Assembly (NCBI RefSeq): GCF_003265345.1
Contig: NZ_QFWW01000030.1
Span: 310,001-374,000, forward strand
DNA length: 64,000 bases
Reading direction: 5' to 3'
From: Lentzea terrae
GTDB lineage: Bacteria > Actinomycetota > Actinomycetes > Mycobacteriales > Pseudonocardiaceae
Shown: positions 1 to 8,359 of the stretch, piece after piece
Layout: every line of letters starts with the position of its first letter
Numbering within the stretch: the stretch's first letter is position 1
Position numbers and translations under genes: made by a program
The notes under the pieces: generated by a model
Database searches by the model: none
Told to the model about the DNA's origin: nothing
Seen by the model: the letters and a program-made list of their open reading frames with translations, nothing else

Positions 1-70
1 CCTTCGAGTTGTCCAGTTCGAGGCCGTCGTAGAAGTCGATGGCGTACTCGCCGAAACCGCTGAACGTCAC
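1..70 (-). CDS. DUF2461 (TIGR02453-like) protein, N-terminal fragment
   Basis: Only the first 23 codons lie in the window; the gene continues off the left edge. The peptide from the GTG at 70 begins VTFSGFGEYAIDFYDGLELD and continues N-S-K, which matches the start of the DUF2461/TIGR02453 family (pattern F-x-G-F-x-x-x-A-x-x-F-x-x-G-L-x-x-x-N-S-K). The family has no firmly established function. It is divergent from the next gene with 75 bp between the starts. Confidence 0.65.
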   Translation of the reverse strand, partial: MTFSGFGEYAIDFYDGLELDNSK

Positions 71-132
71 CGGGTCAGCCTAGTTAGATCGCCCAAGCGC
101 GTGAAATTCGTTTGAGCGCACACAATCAAGGC

Positions 133-138
133 CATAAT
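133..138 (+). promoter_or_regulatory. putative -10 box of the helicase-associated gene
   Basis: CATAAT ends 7 nt before the ATG at 146 and there is no Shine-Dalgarno sequence, so the transcript is probably leaderless. A TTGAGC at 112-117 could be the -35, though the 15-bp spacer is short. Confidence 0.4.
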
Positions 139-145
139 CAGCTGA

Positions 146-2065
146 ATGGCCCGCCGTATCAACGCGCTCGCGTCCTGGCTGCACACGCTCGAGCCCGAAG
201 AGGTGGCCGCGATACTCGTGCACCGCCGCGACGTGGCGGACCGGTACATCCGGACGTTGAAGGACCTCGCGACGCAACTCACCGACTCCGACTCGGTGCA
301 CGCCGTCGAGGACACACTGGACCAGGGCGCGCTGGACGTGCTGGGCGCGATCGTGGCGCAGGGCAACCTGGGGACGATCGACACGGTGTGCGCCGAGCTG
401 CGGTGCACGACGACCGACTTCGAGCGGGCCTTCGCACAGCTCGAGGAACGGGCGCTGGCGTGGCCGGACGGGGCCAAGCTCATCGCGGTGAACTCGGTGC
501 GGGCGAACGGCGCGCAACGCGACCAGCTCACGCCGCGGCCCAGGACTCCGCGAAAGCGCAAGGCCTCCATCACGTCCCCAGTGGTCGCCGCAATGTCCAC
601 TGTGGACGGGGTTGCGCGGCTGCTGGCGCACTGCGAACAGGACAGCTTCGACGCCCGCTACACCGGTGGTGTGGCGACCGTGGAGATCCGGCGGGTCGCG
701 CGGGCGTTGCGGGTCACCGACGGCGTGCTGCGGTTGTGGCTGGAACTCGCGGTCGAGGCGCAGCTGATCGGCATCGAACGTTCGCGGCTGCTGCCGACCA
801 AGCACGGCGACGACTGGCTCGACTCGCATCCCGGCGTGCGGCTCGCGGCGCTGGTCAACGCGTGGCGGCGGATGGACTGGCGGCCGGAACCGGACCAGGC
901 GCGGGCCGCGTTGCGCGACTACACCGGGGCGGCCGGGCTGGCGCTCCGCCGCACCGCGTTGGAGCGGTTCTCCGCCGACGAGGCTTTCACCGACACTGAA
1001 GAACTCGTCGCCGATCTGGTCTGGGAACAGCCGGCGGTGCACGACCCGCGGGCGACGGCGGCGGTCATCAGCGAGATGGAGTCGCTGGGGCTGGTCGCCG
1101 GCGGCGCGCTGACCCCATTAGGCACCGCTGTCCTGCAAAGTGGCGACGTTCAAGCCGCTGCCGACGAGCTGATGCCCCCAGCGGCCGAGCACGCCGCGTT
1201 CCAGACGGACATGACGGCGGTGGTGACCGGGCTGCCGTCGCCGGAGCTCAGCGCGACGCTGAACCTGGTGGCGGACCTGGAAGACAACGACGCGGCACGG
1301 GTGTGGCGGCTGTCCGCCGGGTCGGTGCGACGCGCGTTGGACAGCGGGCTCAGCGCGGACGAGGTGCTCAAGAAGCTGCAGGCCGTCTCGGAAGCGCCGT
1401 TGCCACAGGTGATCGAGTACCAGGTGCAGGACGTGGCGCGGCGGCACGGGCACCTGACGGTGACAGACGTGGCGAGCTGCGTGCGGTCCGAGGATCCGAT
1501 GCTGTTGCAGGAGATCGCCAAGGCGAAGCGACTGGGGTCGCTGAAGCTGCGGTTCCTGGCGCCGACCGTGTTGGCGTCGGCGCAACCGATGGCGGAGACG
1601 CTGGCGGCGTTGCGCAGGGCCGGATACGCCCCGACCGGGCTCGACGCGGGCGATCAGTCCATTGTGGAGCTCGTCGAACGACGGCGGGCGCCGGCTCGTG
1701 GCGAGCGCAGGCCCGACCAGTGGTGGCGCACCGAGCTGGACGACCTGGAGCTGACCCAGCTCGCGATCCGGCTGGTCGAGCAGGAACGGCCGAGCGTCGG
1801 GCGGGGCACGCCGCGGGCCAACGCGGCACGGACGCTGCGCGACCAGAACGTCTTCCTACACGACGAGGAGGTGCTGATCCTCGCGTCCGCGCTGGTGGAC
1901 GGCAGTCGCGTGGAGATCAAGTACGCCATCGGCCCGCGGCAGCTGGAGACGCACGTGATCACGCCGGCCAAGCACCTCGAGGGCGTGCTGACGGCGGACT
2001 GCGAGGACGGCTCGATGCGCGAGTTCGCGATCGGGCACGTCCGGAAAGTCGCCGTGCCTGCATGA
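146..2065 (+). CDS. helicase-associated (XPB/Ssl2 N-terminal-like) protein with WYL-like C-terminus
   Basis: A 639-residue soluble protein of the actinobacterial 'helicase-associated domain' family (Helicase_C_3, similar to the N-terminal part of XPB/Ssl2). In relatives it is often found near an XPB-type repair helicase, but no helicase motor (no Walker A) is present here or beside it. The N-terminal third has winged-helix-like segments. The last ~90 residues (from about 550) resemble a WYL-type ligand-binding fold (VEIKYAIGPRQLETHVITP). The role is presumably DNA repair or regulation, by family only. A TTA leucine codon occurs at residue 325, rare in such genomes and a possible point of bldA-type control. 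The start is the ATG 7 nt after a -10-like box. Confidence 0.7.
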   Translation: MARRINALASWLHTLEPEEVAAILVHRRDVADRYIRTLKDLATQLTDSDSVHAVEDTLDQGALDVLGAIVAQGNLGTIDTVCAELRCTTTDFERAFAQLEERALAWPDGAKLIAVNSVRANGAQRDQLTPRPRTPRKRKASITSPVVAAMSTVDGVARLLAHCEQDSFDARYTGGVATVEIRRVARALRVTDGVLRLWLELAVEAQLIGIERSRLLPTKHGDDWLDSHPGVRLAALVNAWRRMDWRPEPDQARAALRDYTGAAGLALRRTALERFSADEAFTDTEELVADLVWEQPAVHDPRATAAVISEMESLGLVAGGALTPLGTAVLQSGDVQAAADELMPPAAEHAAFQTDMTAVVTGLPSPELSATLNLVADLEDNDAARVWRLSAGSVRRALDSGLSADEVLKKLQAVSEAPLPQVIEYQVQDVARRHGHLTVTDVASCVRSEDPMLLQEIAKAKRLGSLKLRFLAPTVLASAQPMAETLAALRRAGYAPTGLDAGDQSIVELVERRRAPARGERRPDQWWRTELDDLELTQLAIRLVEQERPSVGRGTPRANAARTLRDQNVFLHDEEVLILASALVDGSRVEIKYAIGPRQLETHVITPAKHLEGVLTADCEDGSMREFAIGHVRKVAVPA

Positions 2066-2105
2066 ACAGCAGGTGAAGTCCTGCGGCCCCCGGTGATCAC
2101 GTGCT

Positions 2106-2111
2106 GATACT
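2106..2111 (+). promoter_or_regulatory. putative -10 box of the NACHT gene
   Basis: GATACT ends 6 nt before the ATG at 2118. The GGAGAG that follows abuts the start codon, too close for a normal ribosome binding site, so a leaderless transcript is likely. Confidence 0.35.
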
Positions 2112-2117
2112 GGAGAG

Positions 2118-4982
2118 ATGGCCGATCCGTTTTCCGCCGGACTGCTGATGGTGCTCGAGACCGTGCTGGAGCGCGTGCTGCTCGGTCTCTTCGACATCGT
2201 GCATCAGGGAGCCAGGGACAAGAAGCGCAAGCGCGAGCTGACCAGGCCGGGACCGCTGGTCGAACGGGTCTCCAGCGAACTCGCCCGCGGTGAGCTGAGC
2301 GTCGTCGAGCAGCACGAGTGGCAGGCCGCCGTGGACGCGGTGCGCGAGTCGATCGAGGCCTCGCTGCCGTTGCGGGCGGACGAGGCGCTGCGGGTGATGC
2401 TGACGCCCGAGTCGTTGCGGACGTACGTGCTGTCCAGGTCGGAACAGATCCGGCGTGCGGCGGGCCTGTCCGAGCCCGCGGCGGCTGTTTACGACGCGTT
2501 GCTGCTGCGGGTGTGCGTGGCCGTGGTGGAACTGGTGTGGTCGCAGCCGGAGTACGCGCGGCGGCTCGCGGTGGAGATGTTCCGGATCAGCCGGGCGACC
2601 GCCGACGCCGTGGCGCGGCTCGCCGACCAGCAACAACTGGCGTTGACGGCGTCGCACCGGGACTTCGAGGACCGCTACGCCGACCAGGTCGCGCATTCGC
2701 TGGGCGGGCTGGAGCTGTTCGGGGTGTCGCGCGGGCGGGCGCCGCGCCGGCACTCGTTCGACAGCTCGTACGTGTCGCTGGCGGTGGCACGGGTCGGCGA
2801 CACGGACGAGCTGACCGGGGCCGGGCTGCCGGTGGCGGCTGCGCTGGCGGACACGCCTCGGGTGTTGATCCGCGGTGGCGCGGGCGCCGGCAAGACGACG
2901 TTCCTGCGGTGGCTCGCGATGAACGCGCTGGGCGAGACGCGGACCTCCGGCAACGAGTGGCTCGGGCTGGTGCCGTTCTTCGTGCCGCTGCGGCAGTTCG
3001 CGACGCTGCCGAAGCCGGAGGACTTCATCTCGTCGACCGCCTCGATGATCGAGGAGGAGAAGCCGGCCGGGTGGGTCACCGCGCGGCTCAAGGAAGGCCG
3101 CGCTCTCGTCCTCGTCGACGGCGTGGACGAGCTGGTGTCGGAGCGGCGGGAGGAGGCGCGCCAGTGGCTCTGCCGGCTGGTGAACGCCTATCCGGAGGCC
3201 AGGTACGCGATCACCACTCGTCCGGCGGCCGTGCCGGAGGACTGGCTGGAGGAGTGCGACTTCGCCGCGTTCGACCTGTTGCCGTTGAGCGACAAGGGTG
3301 TGCGCGACTTCGTGGAGGCGTGGCACACCGCCGCCCGTGACGAGCCGGGGCTCACGCGGGACGCGCGGATGTGGCTGACCGAGTGCGAGACGCGGCTGCT
3401 CGGGACGCTGGCGAAGCGGCCCGACCTGCGGCGGCTGGCGTCCAGTCCGTTGCTGGCCGGGCTGTTGTGCGCGTTGCACCAGGACCGGAACATGCACCTG
3501 CCGCGCGATCGGCGGTCGCTGTACGAGGCGGCGCTGGATCTCCTGCTGGTGCGGTGGGACGAGGACCGCGGGCTGGCGTTGCCGTCGTTCTCCAAGGAGG
3601 AGCAGCTCGTTCTGCTGCAACGGTTCGCGTACTCGTTGGTGCGCAACCGCGAGCTGATGGTGCCGCGGTCCGAGGCCGTGCACCGGCTGGGGAACGCGAT
3701 GCGCGGGTTGCGGTCGCACGAGATCGACCCCGATGAAGCGATGCAGCGGTTGCTCGAACGGGCGGGGCTGCTGCGGGAAGTGTCTTCGGCGCGGGTTCAG
3801 TTCGTGCATCGGACGTTCCGGGACTACCTGGCGGCCAAGGAGGTGGTGGACGCCGGTGACCTGAACCTGTTGGTGGACAGGGCACATCTCGACGAGTGGC
3901 ACGACGTCGTGGTGATGGCCGTCGCGCACGCCCGGCCGCGCGAACGGGCCCGCGTGCTGATGGACCTGTTGGCGGGCAACGACGACACGCGCAAGGACGA
4001 GCGCGGACGGGACAAGCTGCGGCTGCTCGCGCTGGCGTGCCTCGAACAGGCCGACGTGATCGAACCGGAGACCGCACGGGCGCAGGTGACGTCCGCCGCG
4101 GCCTCGCTGATCCCGCCGAAGAGCTTCGCGCACGCCGACGCGTTGTCCGAGGCGGGTTCGTTCGTCGTGGATCTCCTGCCTGGGCCCGAGGCGACCGAAG
4201 AAGCCGCGTACATCGTGCGGACGCTGGCCAACATCGGCGGCGAGGGCGCGTGGGAGCGGATCGCGGAGTTCGTGGCCGTGGACCACGCGATGGTGATCGA
4301 CGAGCTGCTGCGAGCGTGGCGGAACACGCCTGACGCGGAGAACTACGCCAAGTCCGTTCTGTCCAAAGTAGACTTCGGCGACCGGCGGGTGGACGTCCGC
4401 GGCTGGCACCGGATCCAGTTCATCATGCACCTGGAGAAGCTGCGGTACGTGCGGTGCATCGGCAACATCAACCCGCTCGACCCACTGGGCGCGATGCCGT
4501 CGCTGCACCGGTTGGAACTGTGGCAGAACGAGGTCATGCGCGACCTGTCGCCGTTGGCCTCGTCGCGGTCGTTGAAGGAGCTGCACCTGAGCCGGTGCCG
4601 CCCGCTCGGACGGATCGACCTGACCCCGGTGAAGAACCTCGACGAGCTGCACCTGCACTTCAGCCGGGTTGACCTGGCATCACTGGAGGGCGGAACGCTG
4701 CGGCGCCTGCAGATCCGCGACTCGGCGACCGACGACGGCCTGGCCGCGCTGCCGGCGTTGCCCGCGTTGCGCGAGCTGGCGATCGACCACCGCCCGCCCT
4801 ACTTGCTGGCGGGGCTGGAGCGGTGGCCGACCATCACGACGCTGGAGGTGTTCGGCGTGCCGGCGGCATCTGACCTGCGCGCGCTGCCGGCGTTGGCGCA
4901 CCTCGTCGTGCATCAGCCGGAGTCGTTGGCCCGGCTGGCAGAACTGCGTCAGGAGCTACCTGCGATCCACATCACCACTTGA
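2118..4982 (+). CDS. NACHT-domain STAND NTPase with LRR-like C-terminus
   Basis: 954 residues. Residues 1-240 form a helical N-terminal effector/adaptor region. A NACHT NTPase core follows, with Walker A G-x-A-G-A-G-K-T-T around K259 and an extended Walker B LVDGVDEL (D334, D337). After a helical region, roughly residues 780-954 are leucine-rich repeats (LHRLELWQNE, LKELHLSRC, LDELHLHFS, LRRLQIRDS, LRELAIDH, LTTLEV-like units). This is the tripartite design of bacterial NLR-like proteins, many of which are anti-phage sensors: the repeat region senses, nucleotide-driven oligomerisation activates the effector. No enzymatic effector domain is obvious at the N-terminus, so the effector may be a partner. 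The 3' end overlaps by 11 bp the convergent nuclease gene, whose product is a candidate partner. A defence role is inferred, not shown. Confidence 0.85.
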   Translation: MADPFSAGLLMVLETVLERVLLGLFDIVHQGARDKKRKRELTRPGPLVERVSSELARGELSVVEQHEWQAAVDAVRESIEASLPLRADEALRVMLTPESLRTYVLSRSEQIRRAAGLSEPAAAVYDALLLRVCVAVVELVWSQPEYARRLAVEMFRISRATADAVARLADQQQLALTASHRDFEDRYADQVAHSLGGLELFGVSRGRAPRRHSFDSSYVSLAVARVGDTDELTGAGLPVAAALADTPRVLIRGGAGAGKTTFLRWLAMNALGETRTSGNEWLGLVPFFVPLRQFATLPKPEDFISSTASMIEEEKPAGWVTARLKEGRALVLVDGVDELVSERREEARQWLCRLVNAYPEARYAITTRPAAVPEDWLEECDFAAFDLLPLSDKGVRDFVEAWHTAARDEPGLTRDARMWLTECETRLLGTLAKRPDLRRLASSPLLAGLLCALHQDRNMHLPRDRRSLYEAALDLLLVRWDEDRGLALPSFSKEEQLVLLQRFAYSLVRNRELMVPRSEAVHRLGNAMRGLRSHEIDPDEAMQRLLERAGLLREVSSARVQFVHRTFRDYLAAKEVVDAGDLNLLVDRAHLDEWHDVVVMAVAHARPRERARVLMDLLAGNDDTRKDERGRDKLRLLALACLEQADVIEPETARAQVTSAAASLIPPKSFAHADALSEAGSFVVDLLPGPEATEEAAYIVRTLANIGGEGAWERIAEFVAVDHAMVIDELLRAWRNTPDAENYAKSVLSKVDFGDRRVDVRGWHRIQFIMHLEKLRYVRCIGNINPLDPLGAMPSLHRLELWQNEVMRDLSPLASSRSLKELHLSRCRPLGRIDLTPVKNLDELHLHFSRVDLASLEGGTLRRLQIRDSATDDGLAALPALPALRELAIDHRPPYLLAGLERWPTITTLEVFGVPAASDLRALPALAHLVVHQPESLARLAELRQELPAIHITT

Positions 4983-5784
4983 TGTCGTCGAGACTGTTCA
5001 GCGGCCTGCGCTCGGACTCCTCGAGCAGCTGAACGGCCGCGGTGTCGGCGGCGTGCAGCTCGGCCGGGAAGGTGAAGTTCACGCGCTTCTCCAGCTCGGC
5101 CACCGACACCTGGAACACGCGGAACTCGTCCAGGTCGAGCGCCTCGGCCAGGACGAGGTTCTGCGTGAGCAGGAACGCGCTGCAGCGCAGCTCGCCGTTC
5201 ACCACGAACGCGATCGCCTTGTAGAACTCGCGCGGGATCGGCACGCCGCGGAACACCCGGTCGTCGACGTTGAAGACCGGCCCGCCGTAGACGCTGACCT
5301 TGAGGTTGTCGACGTCGACGTCGGCGAGCACCGCGTCTTCCAACCGGCCCCAGAGCCCTTCCTTCGTGCTCTGGTTGAAGTCGTCCATCTGCGGCGTGAT
5401 GTTCGTGAAGAAGAACGAGTCCTTGTTCGCCCGCTGCGCCTCCGCCTTCGGACCCCAGCACAGGTCCGCACGGCGCGCGAGGTGGCCGCGGTCGAGCCGG
5501 TTGTCGCGGTAGAGCTCGTCGCCCGCCTGGAACTGCGCCGGGATCCGCGGGTCCTTGATGAACGGGATGTTGCTGCGGCTCAAGGCCTTCAGCTCGCCGC
5601 CGTCGATGTTCCAGGCGACCCAGATCGCGAACTTGCGCGACTTGCTCATCGCGAGCGAGAAGTGCGTGTAGTCGATCGTGGTCGAGCCGTCGAGCTCGAC
5701 CACGTCGTCGGCTCCCGCCTCGCTCAGCACCGGGATCCCGGCGGCGGTGCCGAGGAACTTCGCGTCAAAACCTGCGCTGGTCAT
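4972..5784 (-). CDS. DNA/RNA non-specific endonuclease (NucA/EndoG, DRGH family)
   Basis: 270 residues with the family's catalytic motif D98-R99-G100-H101 (YRDNRLDRGHLARR) followed by the metal-site segment FFFTNITPQMDDFN (N128, N137) and a downstream W-x-x-L-E. These belong to the beta-beta-alpha-metal nucleases that cut DNA and RNA without sequence specificity. Most bacterial relatives are exported; here I see no signal peptide or membrane segment, so the protein looks cytoplasmic, where such an enzyme would need tight control. The gene overlaps tail-to-tail with the NACHT ATPase. It could be an effector, a toxin, or a secreted nuclease using another route. The family call is firm; the role is open. 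Confidence 0.85.
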   Translation of the reverse strand: MTSAGFDAKFLGTAAGIPVLSEAGADDVVELDGSTTIDYTHFSLAMSKSRKFAIWVAWNIDGGELKALSRSNIPFIKDPRIPAQFQAGDELYRDNRLDRGHLARRADLCWGPKAEAQRANKDSFFFTNITPQMDDFNQSTKEGLWGRLEDAVLADVDVDNLKVSVYGGPVFNVDDRVFRGVPIPREFYKAIAFVVNGELRCSAFLLTQNLVLAEALDLDEFRVFQVSVAELEKRVNFTFPAELHAADTAAVQLLEESERRPLNSLDDIKW

Positions 5785-5865
5785 GTGTCGCCCCCTAATG
5801 GTTCATCTGCAGGGTCGACACATCACATGGGTCCGTTAGCCGGGTTAACCCGAACGGCCCAATGT

Positions 5866-6318
5866 TCATCCGCTCTTCTTGACCAGTTTGCCGTCCGGCG
5901 CGATCGCGAACCACTCGTCGTCGACGCCCTGACCGTTCACGTCACCGGCGACCTGGTCTCCCACGTAGTAGTAGAGCGGCCACTTTCCGTACACGGCCTG
6001 CGAGCTCTCGTCGATCTGCGAGACGAGGTTCGTGTCAGCGCCGTCCTTCGCCTCCACTTTGGACTGTGCGGTGAGCGCGGGCCAGACGGCGATGCAGTCG
6101 GCGTCGCACGCACTGGACTTGTTTTCATCCTTGGTGAATGCGTAGAGCGTGCGTCCCATTTGGTCGACCAGGATCGGTCCGAGGTCGGACTGCGCGATCT
6201 TCACCTCGGCCTGCACAGGCACCTCCTGCTGCGCAGTCTGTTGCGGTGCCTCGTTTCCGCAGGCCACCAGCGCCGCGAGCAATGCCGGCAGGGCGAGAAT
6301 TCCCATACGTGCGCGCAT
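5866..6318 (-). CDS. lipoprotein with secreted repeats of the COG4315 type
   Basis: 150 residues. The signal peptide ends in a lipobox (LVAC, then G), so the mature protein should be a lipid-anchored exoplasmic protein. Two copies of the COG4315 'secreted repeat' follow: GPILVDQMGRTLYAFTKDE with a C-x-x-D-C-x-x-x-W-P-A-L segment, and SQAVYGKWPLYYYVGDQ ending near DEWFAIAPDG. Members are often found near electron-transfer or stress genes; the biochemical role is not established. The ATG at 6318 is chosen because GGAGA lies just upstream; a TTG at 6330 is the alternative. It is divergent from the CHRD gene, sharing a 166-bp control region with a long inverted repeat. Confidence 0.8.
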   Translation of the reverse strand: MRARMGILALPALLAALVACGNEAPQQTAQQEVPVQAEVKIAQSDLGPILVDQMGRTLYAFTKDENKSSACDADCIAVWPALTAQSKVEAKDGADTNLVSQIDESSQAVYGKWPLYYYVGDQVAGDVNGQGVDDEWFAIAPDGKLVKKSG

Positions 6319-6372
6319 CTTCGTCTCCAAAGTGGTCGTCCTGTTCCGCCGTCGACACGTGTGGAGACGTCG

Positions 6373-6405
6373 TTCGGTTCACTAACGAACTTTCTTTGAA
6401 CCGAA
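6373..6405. promoter_or_regulatory. inverted repeat between divergent secreted-protein genes
   Basis: TTCGGTTCA at 6373-6381 and its exact complement TGAACCGAA at 6397-6405 are separated by 15 bp, in the middle of the shared control region. This could bind a regulator of both genes; the T-run needed for a terminator is missing. Confidence 0.4.
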
Positions 6406-6484
6406 TCGCGCCGGGGCCCGTGTTGGTTGGCGTCGGGTCCGCCAGACCCCCCGACTCCCACTGAGGAGCCTTGGAGTACATCCC

Positions 6485-7720
6485 ATGTCTCGCAACAAAA
6501 CTGTCGCTGCTGCCTGCCTGATGGGCGCCGCGCTCGGCCTCGGCGTGGTGACGCCGGCGTCCGCTGCCCAGGACGCCGTGACCGTGAAGATCACCAACCA
6601 GGCCGGGTACGAGGCCACCTTCTGCGCCGCCGACGTCCTGGAGGGCCGTTGCCTGGACGGCGCGAAGAAGGGCGAGTCGCGCACCTTCACCGTGAAGCCG
6701 AACAAGGGGCCGATCGAGGTCCGCGTGGTCGTCAAGAACGGCGGCTCGGTCTTCCAGAACTTCACGCCGGACGGTCCGACGCTGAACATCGACGCCGGTG
6801 GTTCGGCGGACAAGCCGACCGCGACGAAGGCTGCCGGTGGCGGCCACGGCGGCGAGCACGGCGGCCACAACCCCGCCCCCACACAGCCCGCTCCTGAGCA
6901 GCCCAAGCCCGGCCCGGTCAAGGGCAAGCCCTTCTTCTTCTCGGCCGACCTCGACGGCAAGCAGGAGGTCCCCACCCCCGGCGGCCCGGCCGTCGGTGAC
7001 CAGGACGGCTCCGCGAAGGCGCTGGTCGAGGTCCGCGGCGACCGCGTGACGTTCGCGGTGGAGTGGAAGAAGACCGCTCAGCTCACCCTCGGCCACATCC
7101 ACCAGGGCAACGCCGGCCAGAACGGCCCCGTGAAGGTCAACCTCTTCACCACCCCGATGCCGGAGACGCTCTCCGCGGCGGCGGGCCAGACCGTCGTCGA
7201 CCCGAAGCTCGCCGAGGACATCCGCAAGAACCCGGCGGGCTTCTACGTGAACCTGCACAGCACCGACCGGCCGGGCGGCGCCGTCCGCGCCCAGCTCAAG
7301 CCGCTCGGCAAGCACGTCAACCCGCTCGACATCATCAAGGGCGGCAAGCTTCGCGCGTTCTCCAACGGCCGCAACGAGGTGCCGGTGCCGAACGGTCCGA
7401 AGGTCGGCGACCCGGACGGCCAGGCCATCACGTTCGTGCAGCCCTCCGGCACCAGCGTCGACTTCTCGCTGGCATGGGTGAACATCGACGCGCCGACGCT
7501 CGGCCACGTCCACCAGGGCGCCAAGGGCGTCAACGGCCCGGTGAAGATCACGTTCTTCGGCACGGCCGTCCCGAACGGCATCTTCGCGGTCTCGGGCACG
7601 GCCACCGCCGACCAGCCCACGCTGGACGCGCTGAAGAAGTCGCCGAAGGACTTCTACTCGAACATCCACACGGGACCGTTCCCCGGTGGTGCGGTGCGCG
7701 GTCAGTTCACCACGCACTAA
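6485..7720 (+). CDS. secreted protein with two CHRD domains
   Basis: 411 residues with a signal peptide (about 1-27, cleavage near A-S-A-A). An N-terminal beta-type domain (about 28-110) and a Gly/His/Pro-rich linker (GGGHGGEHGGHN) are followed by two CHRD units, about 150-275 and 285-411. Both carry the family pattern: E-V-P at the start, a L-G-H-(I/V)-H-Q-G core and a closing (Y)-x-N-(L/I)-H-(S/T)...PGGAVR-x-Q. CHRD domains were named from animal chordin; bacterial versions are extracellular and functionally unassigned. The paired H-x-H motifs could bind metal. A purine-rich TTGGAG sits 10 nt before the ATG. Confidence 0.85.
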   Translation: MSRNKTVAAACLMGAALGLGVVTPASAAQDAVTVKITNQAGYEATFCAADVLEGRCLDGAKKGESRTFTVKPNKGPIEVRVVVKNGGSVFQNFTPDGPTLNIDAGGSADKPTATKAAGGGHGGEHGGHNPAPTQPAPEQPKPGPVKGKPFFFSADLDGKQEVPTPGGPAVGDQDGSAKALVEVRGDRVTFAVEWKKTAQLTLGHIHQGNAGQNGPVKVNLFTTPMPETLSAAAGQTVVDPKLAEDIRKNPAGFYVNLHSTDRPGGAVRAQLKPLGKHVNPLDIIKGGKLRAFSNGRNEVPVPNGPKVGDPDGQAITFVQPSGTSVDFSLAWVNIDAPTLGHVHQGAKGVNGPVKITFFGTAVPNGIFAVSGTATADQPTLDALKKSPKDFYSNIHTGPFPGGAVRGQFTTH

Positions 7721-7737
7721 AGACCGCCTGAATAGAG

Positions 7738-7770
7738 GCGCCGCGGCCGCGACCCCCACGGCCGCGGCGC
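7738..7770. terminator. bidirectional hairpin terminator
   Basis: Perfect 12-bp arms GCGCCGCGGCCG (7738-7749) and CGGCCGCGGCGC (7759-7770) with a 9-nt loop, followed by TGTTT on the plus strand, between two convergent genes. Confidence 0.7.
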
Positions 7771-7774
7771 TGTT

Positions 7775-8359
7775 TCAGCGTTGTTGGAGCATGTCGGCCG
7801 TCGTCTCGGCAAAGAGCTTCAGCTCGGCGTCCTGCTCGCTGCTCGCCGTTTCCCGCAGCGGCGTCAGCAGGTCCGGCCACTGCGTGAGCCCTGCGGCCTC
7901 GATGGCGGCCAGCCTGGTGTCGTGTTCAGGGCTCCGCAGTCCGCGGCGGAGGATGTCGATCATTTCGCGGTCCGCCTCTGCCGGTGCCCCCAGCGCCATC
8001 CGCACGAGGTGGCTGGGGTTCTCGTCCAGGTTCAGCTCCGCCTCCTCCCGCAGCCGGGCTTGGGACACCACCTGGAAGTCGCGGGCCAGCGCGTCGGCGA
8101 GCCGTCCGGTGTCGGCGGGATCGTGGGCCTCGACGACCAGGTACTGGACCGGCGTGCTGCTGTCCACGACCAGAACCACTCGCGCACGTCCGTTCTCCTC
8201 GAGGAAGACGTAGTGCGTGAGGTCCGGGGCCGGTTGACTGACCTCGTCGAGGAAGAACTCGAGTCCGGTGTTCGCCGGGTCGGCCAGGTTGGCCTCGACG
8301 ATGTCGAAGAGGTCGTCGGCCGGACCAGCATCGAGCACGAGATGCTGTCGGTGCGTCAT
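7775..8359 (-). CDS. small HEAT-like repeat protein, partner of the injection-cargo-like gene
   Basis: 194 residues, no signal peptide or membrane segment. The first ~105 residues form an alpha/beta domain (ARVVLVVDSSTPVQYLVVEA). The C-terminal part is HEAT/Armadillo-like helices (IDILRRGLRSPEHDTRLAAIEAAGLTQ, then DLLTPLRETASSEQD). The start codon overlaps the stop of the upstream 1297-residue gene (ATGA), so the two are translationally coupled and probably form a pair. A chaperone, adaptor or immunity role for the large protein is a reasonable guess, but nothing in the sequence proves it. Confidence 0.7.
   Translation of the reverse strand: MTHRQHLVLDAGPADDLFDIVEANLADPANTGLEFFLDEVSQPAPDLTHYVFLEENGRARVVLVVDSSTPVQYLVVEAHDPADTGRLADALARDFQVVSQARLREEAELNLDENPSHLVRMALGAPAEADREMIDILRRGLRSPEHDTRLAAIEAAGLTQWPDLLTPLRETASSEQDAELKLFAETTADMLQQR

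Noticed and set aside
2097..4658. An 853-codon open frame antisense to the NACHT gene
   Set aside because: The plus strand carries real Walker motifs and leucine-rich repeats; the opposite frame is Arg/Gln/Pro-rich noise caused by high GC.
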